The notes below the pieces were generated by a model. The model had not been told where the DNA came from, searched no databases, and saw only the letters and a program-made list of their open reading frames with translations. From positions 1,479,001-1,543,000 of the forward strand of contig NZ_BLPF01000001.1 of NCBI RefSeq assembly GCF_011764425.1: a stretch of DNA of 64,000 nucleotides, in the 5' to 3' direction. Below, in pieces: positions 1-8,457 of the stretch; the first letter of the stretch is position 1, and each line of letters begins with the position of its first letter. Position numbers and translations under genes: made by a program. The stretch is from Phytohabitans houttuyneae. Lineage in GTDB: Bacteria > Actinomycetota > Actinomycetes > Mycobacteriales > Micromonosporaceae.

Positions 1-962
1 CCCGCCGCGAGGCCGTACACCGCCAGGCGGCCGAGGACCACGGCGTCGGCGCCCAGCGCGATCGCCTTGACCACGTCGGCGCCGTTGCGGATGCCGCTGT
101 CCAGCGCCAGCTCGACAGCGGGGCCGACGGCGTCGCGGATCTCGGGCAGCGCGTCGAGTGAGGCGCGCTGGCCGTCGAGCTGGCGGCCGCCGTGGTTGGA
201 GACCACCAGCGCGCTCGCGCCGGCGGCGACCGCCGCGCGGGCGTCGTCGGCGGTCATGATGCCCTTCGCCATCCACGGCAGGCCGACCTGGGCGAGCAGC
301 CCGCCCAGCCGGCTCCACGGCCAGACCGGGGTCTCCCGCTCGATGAGCTGGCCGAGCTGGCGGAACGCCTCGTCGATCGTCGCGTAGTTGCCACCGAACA
401 GGGCGTAGTCCGGCAGGTACCGGTTGCGCAGGTCGCGCTCGCGCCGCCCCATGATGGGCACGTCGCAGGTGACACAGATCGCGCGGTAGCCGGCCTCCGC
501 GTACCGGCGCACGATCCTCAGGAAGCCCTCGTCCGTCCCCAGTGGATGGACCTGCCCGAAGGCCGCCGCGCGGGGTGCGGCCGCGGCGATCCGTTCCAGC
601 GAGTGGCTGCCGGCCTCGGGCACGATGCTCACCGTGCCGGTGGCCGCGTTGGCCCTGGCGACCGCGACGTGCCCGTCCGGGTGGAAGAGCCCGTCGGCGC
701 CGAAGGGCGCGGTCAGGATCGGCAGCGCGAGCTCGACGCCGAGAAAGCGGCTCGCGGTCGCGGGGGTGGGCTGGCCGCTCATCACGCGCGGCACGAACGC
801 CCACCGCTCGAAGGCCCGCCGGTTGCGCCGGAGCGTCGTCTCGTCGCCCGCCCCGCCCTCCAGGTAGTCGCTCGCGGCGTCCGAGAGCTTCCCGAGAGCC
901 GCCTCGCGGATCTCGTCGAGCGTGGCGAACTCCGTCGCGCCGTTGTCGTCGCTTTGTCGCAT
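1..962 (-). CDS. FMN-dependent alpha-hydroxy-acid oxidizing protein, 3' end cut by window
   Basis: Reading the complement from an ATG at 962 gives a continuous frame to the window edge (about 320 codons). The N-terminus runs FATLDEIREAALGKLSDAAS, followed by DYLEGGAGDETTLRRNRRAF and a WAFVPRVMSG stretch. This is the usual start of FMN-dependent alpha-hydroxy-acid oxidases such as lactate 2-monooxygenase or glycolate oxidase. Near the window edge the frame reads LALDSGIRNGADVVKAIALG and AVVLGR, matching the family's FMN-phosphate-binding region. The family oxidises 2-hydroxy acids to 2-oxo acids with FMN. The substrate cannot be read from sequence. The gene diverges from the LuxR-type regulator that begins about 140 bp away. 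Confidence 0.85.
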   Translation of the reverse strand, partial: MRQSDDNGATEFATLDEIREAALGKLSDAASDYLEGGAGDETTLRRNRRAFERWAFVPRVMSGQPTPATASRFLGVELALPILTAPFGADGLFHPDGHVAVARANAATGTVSIVPEAGSHSLERIAAAAPRAAAFGQVHPLGTDEGFLRIVRRYAEAGYRAICVTCDVPIMGRRERDLRNRYLPDYALFGGNYATIDEAFRQLGQLIERETPVWPWSRLGGLLAQVGLPWMAKGIMTADDARAAVAAGASALVVSNHGGRQLDGQRASLDALPEIRDAVGPAVELALDSGIRNGADVVKAIALGADAVVLGRLAVYGLAA

Positions 963-1102
963 GGTGGACAAGGTTGCGCCGACCCAGCGGGTCGCCGCAT
1001 CGGGACATCGCCCAGGCATCGCGGGTCAAAACCTTAGAAACCCATCCGCGGGTACTTAGAGCCGCGCTTGACCGGAGCGATGGTGGGCGATTTGCTGGCG
1101 GC

Positions 1103-4100
1103 GTGGGGGTGAGACGTCTCGTCGGCCGGGAGGGTGAGCTGGCCCTGATCGCGGCCGCGGTCCGGCAGGCGCGCCGGCTGGTCCTGGTGACCGGCGACGT
1201 CGGCATCGGCAAGACGCGGCTGGTCACGGAGGCGGCGCGGGCGGTCCGGAGCGAGGGCGCGGTGGTGGTCGAGGCGGCGTGCCTGCCGCTGGACGTGCGC
1301 CTGCCGCTCCTGCCCGCGATCGACATGCTCCGCGGCCTCGACAAGGCACTGGGCCGCCAGGCGTTCGCCGAGGTCCTCGCGGCGCTCCCGCCGTACTCAG
1401 TGGATGAGCTGGCCCGGCTCGTGCCGGAGGTGGTCGGTCGCCAGGCCGGCCCCGACGCGGTCCCGGAGGGTGAGTGGAAGCGGCAGCGCATGTTCGCGGC
1501 CGTCGAGCAGGTGCTGGCCCGCGCCGCCCGTGGACGCCCCGTCGTGGTGGTGGTCGAAGACCTGCACTGGGTGGACGGGGCGACCCTTGACCTGCTGACC
1601 TACCTGCGGGCGTCGGCGAGCGGCCCGTTCAGCCTGGTCGTGACCTGCCGCAGCGACGAGGCCCACCTCGATCCGGCGGTCGCGCGCTGGGTCGAGCAGG
1701 CCCGCCGGCCCGAGACGGTGCGGCTGGAGCTGGCCGGGCTGTCCCGACCGGCGATGGCCGAGCTGGCCGGGCAGATCCTGGACGGGCCGCCGCCCGAGGC
1801 CATGGTCGACGGGCTGCACCGGCGGACGGAGGGCAACCCGTACTTCGCGGAGGAGCTGATCGCGGCCGCGGTCGCCGCCGGCGACGGGAGCCAGGAGGTG
1901 GCGCTGACCCGCGAGCCGCCCCGCGCGCTGGCCGAGCTGCTGGTGGCGCGTTCGCGGCGGGTCAGCGGGCCGGCGCGAGCGGCGCTGGCGGTGCTCGCCG
2001 TGGCCGCCCGGCCCGTCCCCGAGAGCGTGGTCGCCCAGGTCACCGGGATGGCGGCGGCAGACGTCGCCGCCGCGGTGCACGAGCTGGTCGACGCCAAGCT
2101 CGCGCTACCCGACCGCGCCCGCCCGGAGTCCGGCTGCCGGGCGCAGCACGCGTTGCTGGCCGAGGCGGTGGCCGGCGACCTGCTGGCCGACGAGCGCCGC
2201 GGCGTGCACGCCGGGATCGCCGCCGCGCTGGAGGCGATGGCGGACCCGGCGCTCTCGGCCGAGATCGCCGGTCACTGGTCCGCCGCCGGCCGCCCCGACG
2301 ACGAGCTGCGGTGCCTGCTGGCGGCCGCGGAGCACAGCCACCGGATGCGCGCGTACTCGCCGGCCGCCGACCTCTGGCAGCGGGCGACCGCCATCCTGGA
2401 GCACCGCACCGGCGCAAACGGCGAGCCGGAGGTCGAGGCGGGCTGGCTGCGGGTCCGGACGATCGACGCGCTGCAGGCCTGCGGCCGTGACCTGGAGGCG
2501 GAGCTCCTCATCGAGGACGTCTACGCCCGGCACCGGGACACGACAAGCGGCGCGCTGCGCGCGGCCGTGCTGCACCGCACCGCCTGGAGCCGCGGCGTGG
2601 TCGGGCAGCGCGAGCCGCCGCCGAGCACCGCCTACGCCCTCTTCGAAGAGGCGACGCGCATCCACGAAGGGCTGCCGCCGTCGGCCGAGTACGCCCGCCT
2701 GCTCGCCGACTACGCGGCCTTCGTGTGGATGGACAGCTGCGACAGCCGCAGCGGAGCCATCTACCGCGACGCGCTCGACGCCGCCGAACGCTGCGGTGCC
2801 ACGCTCGTGGCCGCCCAGGCGCTGATCGGACTCGCCGAGGTCACGCTCCTGCACGGCGCGCCGTCCGAGGGTTTCGCGCTGCTGGACCGCGCCCGCGAGC
2901 GCGCCCGGTCCGGGCCGCACGGCGAGCTCGGCTTCCGGGTGGGCTTCCTGACCGCTGAGTACCACAGCAACGCGCTGCTCAAGATGGGTCAGCTGGCGCA
3001 GGCAGAGCGGATCGCGCGGGACGGCCTCGACCGCACCCGCGAGGCCGGCGCGGTCCACGGCCACGGGGCGGCGGTGCTGCACCACAACGCGACCGAGTCC
3101 CTCCTGGAACGTGGCCTCGTCGACGACGCCGCCGCGCTCATCGCCGGGGCGGGCGACGGCGAGCCACGGCTGGACGACTGGAACCTGCACCTGTGGCGGG
3201 CACAGATCGAGATCTGCCGCGGTGACGTCGAGGCGGCCGCCACCCGTTCCGCCGCTGTCGCCGCGCTCGGGCTGGCCGGTCCCCGCCTGTGGCTGTACGA
3301 ACGGCTCCGGCTCCTCCCCCGCGCCGCGCTGTGGGCCGGCGACCCCGCCACGGCGCTCGGCTACCTGGAGCCTGGGCTCGACGTGCTGGGCGGCTGCACG
3401 CTGGAGAGGTACTGCGGCGAGCTCCTCGCACTGGGCGCCCGCGCCGCCGCCGACCTGGCCGAGACCGCGCGGGCCCGCCGCGACCGCGACGCGGAGCTGG
3501 CCGCCGGCGCCGCCGTCGACCGCCTGCAGGCCGCTGTGGAACTGATGGACGGCCGCCCGTTCGTCGACCACCATTTTCTGGCGACCATCCCGGGCGACCG
3601 GGCCGACTGGCACGCCGAGCTGGGACGTGCCCGTGGCCGGCGCGACCCCGACGCGTGGGGCGAGGCGGCCGCCGCCTGGGAGCGCCTGGGCCGCCCGCAC
3701 CGCCGGGCGTACGCGCTGCTGCGGCAGGCGGAGGCGCTGCTGGCCACGTCCCGCAACCCGCTGACCGCCGCCGAGCCGCTGCGCGCGGCGGCCGGAGCGG
3801 CGAGCGGGATGGCGCCCCTGACCATGGCGGTACACCGGCTCGCGAGCAGGTCCCGCATCCCGCTCGACGCGGCGCCCCCGCCGGCACCACCGCCTACAGT
3901 GGACCCTTACGGCCTGACCGACCGGGAGCGGCACGTGCTGCGGCTGCTCGCCAAGGGCTACACGAACGCGCAGATCGGTGCCGAGCTGCTGATGAGCCCG
4001 AAGACCGCGAGCGTGCACGTGAGCAACATCCTCCGCAAGCTCGACGTCACCAACCGCGCCGAGGCGGCGGCGGTCGGCGTGCGCGCCGGCCTGACCGACT

Positions 4101-4105
4101 CGTAA
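1103..4105 (+). CDS. LAL-type LuxR transcriptional regulator with AAA ATPase domain
   Basis: About 1000 residues. An N-terminal ATPase module carries a P-loop (GDVGIGKTR, near residue 35) and a Walker B-like segment (VVVVVEDLHWVDGATL). A long alpha-helical TPR/MalT-like middle follows. The C-terminus is a LuxR/GerE helix-turn-helix (LTDRERHVLRLLAKGYTNAQ, then IGAELLMSPKTASVHVSNIL). This is the LAL (large ATP-binding LuxR) architecture common in actinomycete cluster regulators. The open frame extends upstream to 542, but that part is Arg/Pro-rich shadow over the opposite-strand oxidase, so I place the start at GTG 1103 or 1109, next to the conserved VRRLVGREGEL motif. The ABC exporter begins 20 bp downstream, so the two are probably co-transcribed. 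Confidence 0.85.
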   Translation: MGVRRLVGREGELALIAAAVRQARRLVLVTGDVGIGKTRLVTEAARAVRSEGAVVVEAACLPLDVRLPLLPAIDMLRGLDKALGRQAFAEVLAALPPYSVDELARLVPEVVGRQAGPDAVPEGEWKRQRMFAAVEQVLARAARGRPVVVVVEDLHWVDGATLDLLTYLRASASGPFSLVVTCRSDEAHLDPAVARWVEQARRPETVRLELAGLSRPAMAELAGQILDGPPPEAMVDGLHRRTEGNPYFAEELIAAAVAAGDGSQEVALTREPPRALAELLVARSRRVSGPARAALAVLAVAARPVPESVVAQVTGMAAADVAAAVHELVDAKLALPDRARPESGCRAQHALLAEAVAGDLLADERRGVHAGIAAALEAMADPALSAEIAGHWSAAGRPDDELRCLLAAAEHSHRMRAYSPAADLWQRATAILEHRTGANGEPEVEAGWLRVRTIDALQACGRDLEAELLIEDVYARHRDTTSGALRAAVLHRTAWSRGVVGQREPPPSTAYALFEEATRIHEGLPPSAEYARLLADYAAFVWMDSCDSRSGAIYRDALDAAERCGATLVAAQALIGLAEVTLLHGAPSEGFALLDRARERARSGPHGELGFRVGFLTAEYHSNALLKMGQLAQAERIARDGLDRTREAGAVHGHGAAVLHHNATESLLERGLVDDAAALIAGAGDGEPRLDDWNLHLWRAQIEICRGDVEAAATRSAAVAALGLAGPRLWLYERLRLLPRAALWAGDPATALGYLEPGLDVLGGCTLERYCGELLALGARAAADLAETARARRDRDAELAAGAAVDRLQAAVELMDGRPFVDHHFLATIPGDRADWHAELGRARGRRDPDAWGEAAAAWERLGRPHRRAYALLRQAEALLATSRNPLTAAEPLRAAAGAASGMAPLTMAVHRLASRSRIPLDAAPPPAPPPTVDPYGLTDRERHVLRLLAKGYTNAQIGAELLMSPKTASVHVSNILRKLDVTNRAEAAAVGVRAGLTDS

Positions 4106-4125
4106 GCCAGGAGGTACCCGCCGTC

Positions 4126-6144
4126 ATGCATCCCGGTCCCGGTCCTGGCCCTGGCCCTCACATGATGCGCGGGTTCGGGGCCGACCCGTCGGTGACCAAG
4201 CAGCGGGTGCGGCGGGGCACGATCGCCAGGATCGCGAGGTACGCGCGCCCCTACCGCTGGGACCTGGCGATCTTCCTGCTGGCCGCCGCGCTGTCCGCGC
4301 TGATCATTGTGGCGATCCCGGTGCTGCTCGGGGTCGTCATCGACCGCGGCGTCCTGCCGAAGCGGGTCGACGTCGTGGTCGGCATCGCCGCCCTCGTCGC
4401 CGGCCTCGCGATCCTCGACGCGTTCCTCAACTTCGTCCAGCGCTGGTACACCGCCCGCGTCGGCGAGGGCCTCATCTACGACCTGCGCACGCAGGTGTTC
4501 GCCCACGTGCAGCGGCAGCCGATCGCCTTCTTCACCCGGGCACACACCGGCTCGCTGGTCAGCCGGCTGAACGGCGACGTGATCGGCGCGCAGCAGGCGC
4601 TGACCACCACGCTCGTGTCCACAGTGTCCAGCGCGCTGCAGGTGATCCTCGTGCTTGTCGCGATGGTCTACTTCTCGTGGCTGGTCACGGTCGTCGCGCT
4701 CGTGCTGATCCCGCTGTTTCTGCTCCCGGCGCGCCTCGTCGGGCGCCGGCTGCAGCGGCTGAGCCGGGAGTCGATGCAGCTCGACGCGGCGATGGGGTCG
4801 ACGATGACGGAGCGGTTCAACGTCGCGGGGGCGATGCTGGCGAAGCTGTTCGGCCGGCCGAGGGAGGAGCTGGGCCTCTTCGCCGGGCGGGCGGCCAAGG
4901 TGCGGGACGTGGGCGTGCAGCGGGCGATGTACGGCAGCTCGCTGTTCATCTCGCTGACCCTGCTCGCCACCCTGTCCACGGCGGTCATCTACGGCGCGGG
5001 CGGTGCGCTCGTCGTGCACGGCACCTTCCAGGTCGGCACCATGGTCACCCTTGCCCTGCTGGTCAACCGCCTGCACGGCCCGATCACCGCACTGTCCAAT
5101 GTCCAGGTGGACGCGATGACGGCCCTGGTCAGCTTCGACCGGGTCTTCGAGGTGCTCGACCTGCGGCCGCTGATCGAGGACCGGCCGGGCGCGGTGCCGA
5201 TGCGGCTCGCCGGGCAGGACGGCGGGGCGGCGGCGGACATCGTCTTCGACCACGTGACCTTCCACTACCCGGCCGCCTCCGAGGTCTCGCTCGCGTCGCT
5301 GGAGTCGATCGCCCTGCCAGTGCCCGAGCGCACCGGGGTGCGGATGAGCGTGCTGCACGACATCAGCTTCACGGCGCCGGCCCGGCAGCTCACCGCCCTC
5401 GTCGGCCCGTCGGGAGCGGGCAAGACGACGATCACCCACCTTGTGACCCGGCTGTACGACCCGAGCGAGGGCGTGGTGCGCGTCGGCGGGTACGACCTGC
5501 GGGACGTGACGCTGGAGTCGCTGCACGACGCGGTCGGGGTGGTGACCCAGGACGCGCACATGTACCACGACACGATCCGGGCCAACCTGGTGTACGCCCG
5601 TCCCGACGCGACCGAGGCCGAGCTGGTCGAGGCGTGCGAGGCCGCCCGCATCTGGGGCCTGATCTCGGAGCTGCCCGACGGCCTCGACACGATCGTGGGC
5701 GACCGCGGGTACCGGCTGTCCGGCGGCGAGAAACAGCGGATCGCCCTGGCCCGCCTGCTGCTGAAGGCGCCGGCGGTGGTGGTGCTCGACGAGGCCACCG
5801 CGCACCTGGACTCCGAGTCGGAGGCGGCCGTGCAGCGCGCGCTCAAGACCGCCCTGTCCGGCCGCACCTCGCTCGTCATCGCCCACCGCCTGTCCACCAT
5901 CCGCGAGGCCGACCAGATCCTGGTCATCGACGAGGGCCGCATCCGCGAGCGCGGCCGGCACGACGAGCTGCTCGCAGCCGGCGGGCTGTACGCCGACCTG
6001 TACCGGACCCAGTTCGCCCGTCAGGAGCCGGTCGACGTGGGCCGGCGGCCGGGCCCGCCGGGCAGGCACCTCCCGCCGCCGCACGGGCATCGCCTGCCTC
6101 CGCCGGGAGGCCCCCGCCACGAACATCCCGGTCCCGCCTGGTAG
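4126..6144 (+). CDS. ABC exporter, fused membrane and ATPase domains
   Basis: 672 residues from ATG 4126, with an AGGAGGT Shine-Dalgarno 10 nt upstream. Residues about 45-330 form an ABC-exporter membrane domain with about six hydrophobic segments (for example LAIFLLAAALSALIIVAIPV). The ATPase half has Walker A (GPSGAGKTT), the signature LSGGEKQRIALARLLL, Walker B (AVVVLDEATAHLD) and the H-loop (IAHRLST). This is a half-transporter of the MsbA/multidrug type that would work as a homo- or heterodimer in the plasma membrane. A glycine/proline-rich N-terminus (GPGPGPGPH) precedes the membrane domain, so the start could instead be ATG 4162. Substrate unknown. A copy of the dispersed palindromic repeat lies just after the stop. 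Confidence 0.9.
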   Translation: MHPGPGPGPGPHMMRGFGADPSVTKQRVRRGTIARIARYARPYRWDLAIFLLAAALSALIIVAIPVLLGVVIDRGVLPKRVDVVVGIAALVAGLAILDAFLNFVQRWYTARVGEGLIYDLRTQVFAHVQRQPIAFFTRAHTGSLVSRLNGDVIGAQQALTTTLVSTVSSALQVILVLVAMVYFSWLVTVVALVLIPLFLLPARLVGRRLQRLSRESMQLDAAMGSTMTERFNVAGAMLAKLFGRPREELGLFAGRAAKVRDVGVQRAMYGSSLFISLTLLATLSTAVIYGAGGALVVHGTFQVGTMVTLALLVNRLHGPITALSNVQVDAMTALVSFDRVFEVLDLRPLIEDRPGAVPMRLAGQDGGAAADIVFDHVTFHYPAASEVSLASLESIALPVPERTGVRMSVLHDISFTAPARQLTALVGPSGAGKTTITHLVTRLYDPSEGVVRVGGYDLRDVTLESLHDAVGVVTQDAHMYHDTIRANLVYARPDATEAELVEACEAARIWGLISELPDGLDTIVGDRGYRLSGGEKQRIALARLLLKAPAVVVLDEATAHLDSESEAAVQRALKTALSGRTSLVIAHRLSTIREADQILVIDEGRIRERGRHDELLAAGGLYADLYRTQFARQEPVDVGRRPGPPGRHLPPPHGHRLPPPGGPRHEHPGPAW

Positions 6145-6154
6145 TGCGCTTTCC

Positions 6155-6216
6155 CACCGCGAAGGGTGAGGCCGCGGGAGCAACGGTCCGGACCACGGCG
6201 GACGTCGCGGTAGCTC
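6155..6216. repeat. Dispersed palindromic repeat R, copy 1
   Basis: A roughly 60-bp element lies in the short convergent gap between the ABC exporter and the sulfotransferase. Its core is the perfect palindrome GGTCCGGACC, flanked by CCGCGG-type blocks and ending in imperfect inverted ends (GAGCTACCGCG versus CGCGGT). The same sequence, on the opposite strand, recurs at 46960-47022 and 50421-50484, with a partial copy near 50925. Its position at gene 3' ends suggests a bidirectional terminator or REP-like element (inference). Confidence 0.8.
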
Positions 6217-7177
6217 AAAGCCTTTGTTTTGTGGTGTCCTCGCGGTGCAGCCACTCCCGCATGCCGGGCGGGGCGAGGCGGGCGGCGCGTGCGTGGTAGG
6301 CGGCCAGCTCGCCGGCGCTGAGGATCTCGCGCGCGGCTCCCGACGTGCCCCGGCGGAAGAAGCGGGAGGGTTCGGGGACGATGCCCGGCGGCGGCGGGAC
6401 GAGGATGTCCTTGCGCTCCCTCATCCGCGCGAACGTGGCCGCACCGGCGAGCGCCGGCCACGACCGCTCCGCGACGGCGGTGCCGAGCCTCGCGTCGAGC
6501 CGGCGCATCTGGCCTTCGAGGTCGGTGAGCAGGTCGTCGTAGTGCACCAGCACCACGTTCGGCTCGTCGCGCCTGCTCCACGCCTCGGTCAGGTGCCGCA
6601 TCACGTCGGGCAGGGCGCCCGCGGGCGCGCGGGGGCGGTCCTCGCCGGCGATCCACGCGACGAGGGCCTCGTGCAACCGCTCGGGTGAGACCGCCTCCGG
6701 CCCGCGGGGCGTGGGCGGCGGCCCCGGGGGCGGCAAGAGCCACGGAGGTCCGGGCGCTTCGGGCTGGCCGGGCGGCGGCGGGCCCGGTGGGGGGCCGATC
6801 ATCTGATCCTGGTGGTACAGCGACACGAACGCGTCGAGCGGGTGCCGCGCGGTCACGATGTAGGTGACCTCGGGGTGGGACGGGATCTCGCGCAGTGGAG
6901 CGTGTGTCTTGATGAAGCGCCGGTGCCGCTGCGCGGCCAGGTGGGCGTACACGTGCTCGCGCGGCGCGCCCGGACTGTCGAGCCACGGCGAGAGGCGCCA
7001 CAGCGGCTCCGGCAGGTCGGGCGACTGAAAGATCAACAGCGCGCAGATCATCTGCATCCAGGTCGTCCCCGACTTGGGCGGCGTGCTGATCACGATGTCG
7101 CCGGCCCGGAAGCGGAAGCCGAGCCACCGCCCGCCGTCCTCGCCGGGTGGCTGAAAGCGGATCGGGGTCGAGGCCAC
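6215..7177 (-). CDS. PAPS-dependent sulfotransferase domain protein
   Basis: About 320 residues from GTG 7177. The 5'-phosphosulfate-binding loop is present as STPPKSGTTWMQMICALL near residue 30. The 3'-phosphate-binding region is ARHPLDAFVSLYHQDQ, preceded by FIKTHAPL with the family's conserved Lys-Thr-His. These mark cytosolic-type sulfotransferases, which move sulfate from PAPS to a hydroxyl or amine. A proline-rich insertion follows (GPPPGPPPPGQPEAPGPP). The frame stays open to 7345, but the extra N-terminus has no family match. It lies convergent to the ABC exporter and divergent to the type III PKS, suggesting tailoring of a small molecule (inference). Confidence 0.85.
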   Translation of the reverse strand: MASTPIRFQPPGEDGGRWLGFRFRAGDIVISTPPKSGTTWMQMICALLIFQSPDLPEPLWRLSPWLDSPGAPREHVYAHLAAQRHRRFIKTHAPLREIPSHPEVTYIVTARHPLDAFVSLYHQDQMIGPPPGPPPPGQPEAPGPPWLLPPPGPPPTPRGPEAVSPERLHEALVAWIAGEDRPRAPAGALPDVMRHLTEAWSRRDEPNVVLVHYDDLLTDLEGQMRRLDARLGTAVAERSWPALAGAATFARMRERKDILVPPPPGIVPEPSRFFRRGTSGAAREILSAGELAAYHARAARLAPPGMREWLHREDTTKQRL

Positions 7178-7333
7178 GCGGTGAGCGTAGCGGGGTCCGT
7201 CACTGCCCAGGTGGCGAGACGATTGGCGTACAGCAATGGCCGAGCGGAGCATGTTGCCTCGGTCGACCGCATCGTACGCTGGCGCCGTCCGGGTGCCTGA
7301 GGCCCGGCCATCGACACGGGGGAAGACCTTTCC

Positions 7334-8439
7334 ATGCTGACTCATGGCAGCACTCGTTACCCGCCTTCTCTGGGGGCGGGACAGCGGTTATCGCTGCCGT
7401 CGGGAGCGCATTTCCAGACCGATCCTATTCGCAGGAAGAGGTCGGCGAGCTGCTCGGCCTGGAAAACCGCGCCGTCAAAAAGCTCCTCGGTTCCGCACAC
7501 ATCCAGCGGCGGCATCTCTACCTTCCGGAAAAGGACCCGCGCACCGGTCGCGCGCGGGCCGAGTCCGCGGCTGAGCTGCACGCCAAGTTTCGCGACGGGT
7601 CGCTCGAGATCGGATCGCGGGCCATCCACGACGCGCTCGACGCGGCGTCGCTGTCGCCGGCCGACGTCGACTACCTGCTTTGCGTCACATCAAGCGGCTT
7701 CATGGTGCCCGGGCTCAGCTCGCTGTTTTCCCGGGAGCTCGGATTCAGGCGCGACCTGCACCGGGCGGACGTCGTCGGCATGGGTTGCAACGCCGGCCTG
7801 AATGGGATGAGCCCGCTCGTGCAGTGGGCGAGAAATCATCCGGGCCGGTCGGCACTCCTGGTCTGCTGCGAAGTCAACTCCGCGATTTACCTGGTCGACG
7901 AGACAGCGCGCACCGGCATTGTCAACAGTCTTTTCGGCGATGGCGCGGCAGCGGCGGTAATCACCGGACACCGCGGTGACGGCACCGTTCTCGCGGGCCC
8001 GCGCGTGGTCGATTTCGAAAGCTTCTGCATTCCGGAGCAGTGGGCGGCCATGCGTTTCGACTGGGAGGCCGGCCCCGGAAAGTGGAGCTTCTTTCTCGAC
8101 CGTGACATTCCCTATGTCATCGGCTTCAACATCCGCGAGCCCGTGGAGACGCTGCTCAAGCGAAACGGGCTCGATCTCTCTTCGGTCGCGCACTGGGTGC
8201 TGCACACGGGCGGCGGCGTGGTGATCGATTCCGTCAAGCTCAGCCTCGGCCTCGACGAGCACGACGTCCGGCACACGCGCTCCGTGCTGCGCGACTACGG
8301 AAACATCTCCAGCGGCAGCTTTCTCGTCAGCCTCCAGCGCCTGCTCGCCGAGGGCCGCACATCGGCCGGTGACCTCGGCGTCATGGTCACGATGGGCCCC
8401 GGCGCCCAGATCGAAACCGCGCTCCTCGAATTCGGATAG
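7334..8439 (+). CDS. Type III polyketide synthase, DpgA-like; frameshift near the start
   Basis: The body (from about 7389) reads VIAAVGSAFPDRSYSQEEVG, and the active-site cysteine sits in VVGMGCNAGLNGMSPLVQW. Later come VNSLFGDGAAAAVI, a His in WVLHTGGGV and a C-terminal GNISSGSFLV stretch, where the family has its catalytic Asn. This matches the chalcone-synthase fold and most resembles DpgA, which builds 3,5-dihydroxyphenylacetyl-CoA from malonyl-CoA. The coding frame has no ATG, GTG or TTG near its N-terminus. A good start (ATG 7334 after a GGGGGAA Shine-Dalgarno) is in another frame and would join if one G were added to the G run at 7372-7376. The listed span therefore is not a multiple of three. 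No dpgB, dpgC or dpgD neighbours are present, so the product is probably not dihydroxyphenylglycine. Confidence 0.8.
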
Positions 8440-8457
8440 CCTGCCAGAGGAGGGTAA

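Noticed and set aside
542-1102. Long open frame extending the LuxR-type gene upstream
   Set aside because: Arg/Pro-rich shadow of the oppositely oriented oxidase gene; family similarity starts only near 1109.
2105-4018. 637-codon open frame opposite the LuxR-type gene
   Set aside because: Complement shadow caused by high GC; no motifs and poor composition.
3958-6183. 741-codon open frame opposite the ABC exporter
   Set aside because: Rich in His, Gln, Arg and Asp as expected of a GC shadow; the exporter on the other strand explains the sequence.
7334-8439. Calling the type III PKS dpgA of a glycopeptide antibiotic cluster
   Set aside because: No dpgB/C/D, NRPS or P450 genes nearby; similarity alone does not fix the product.
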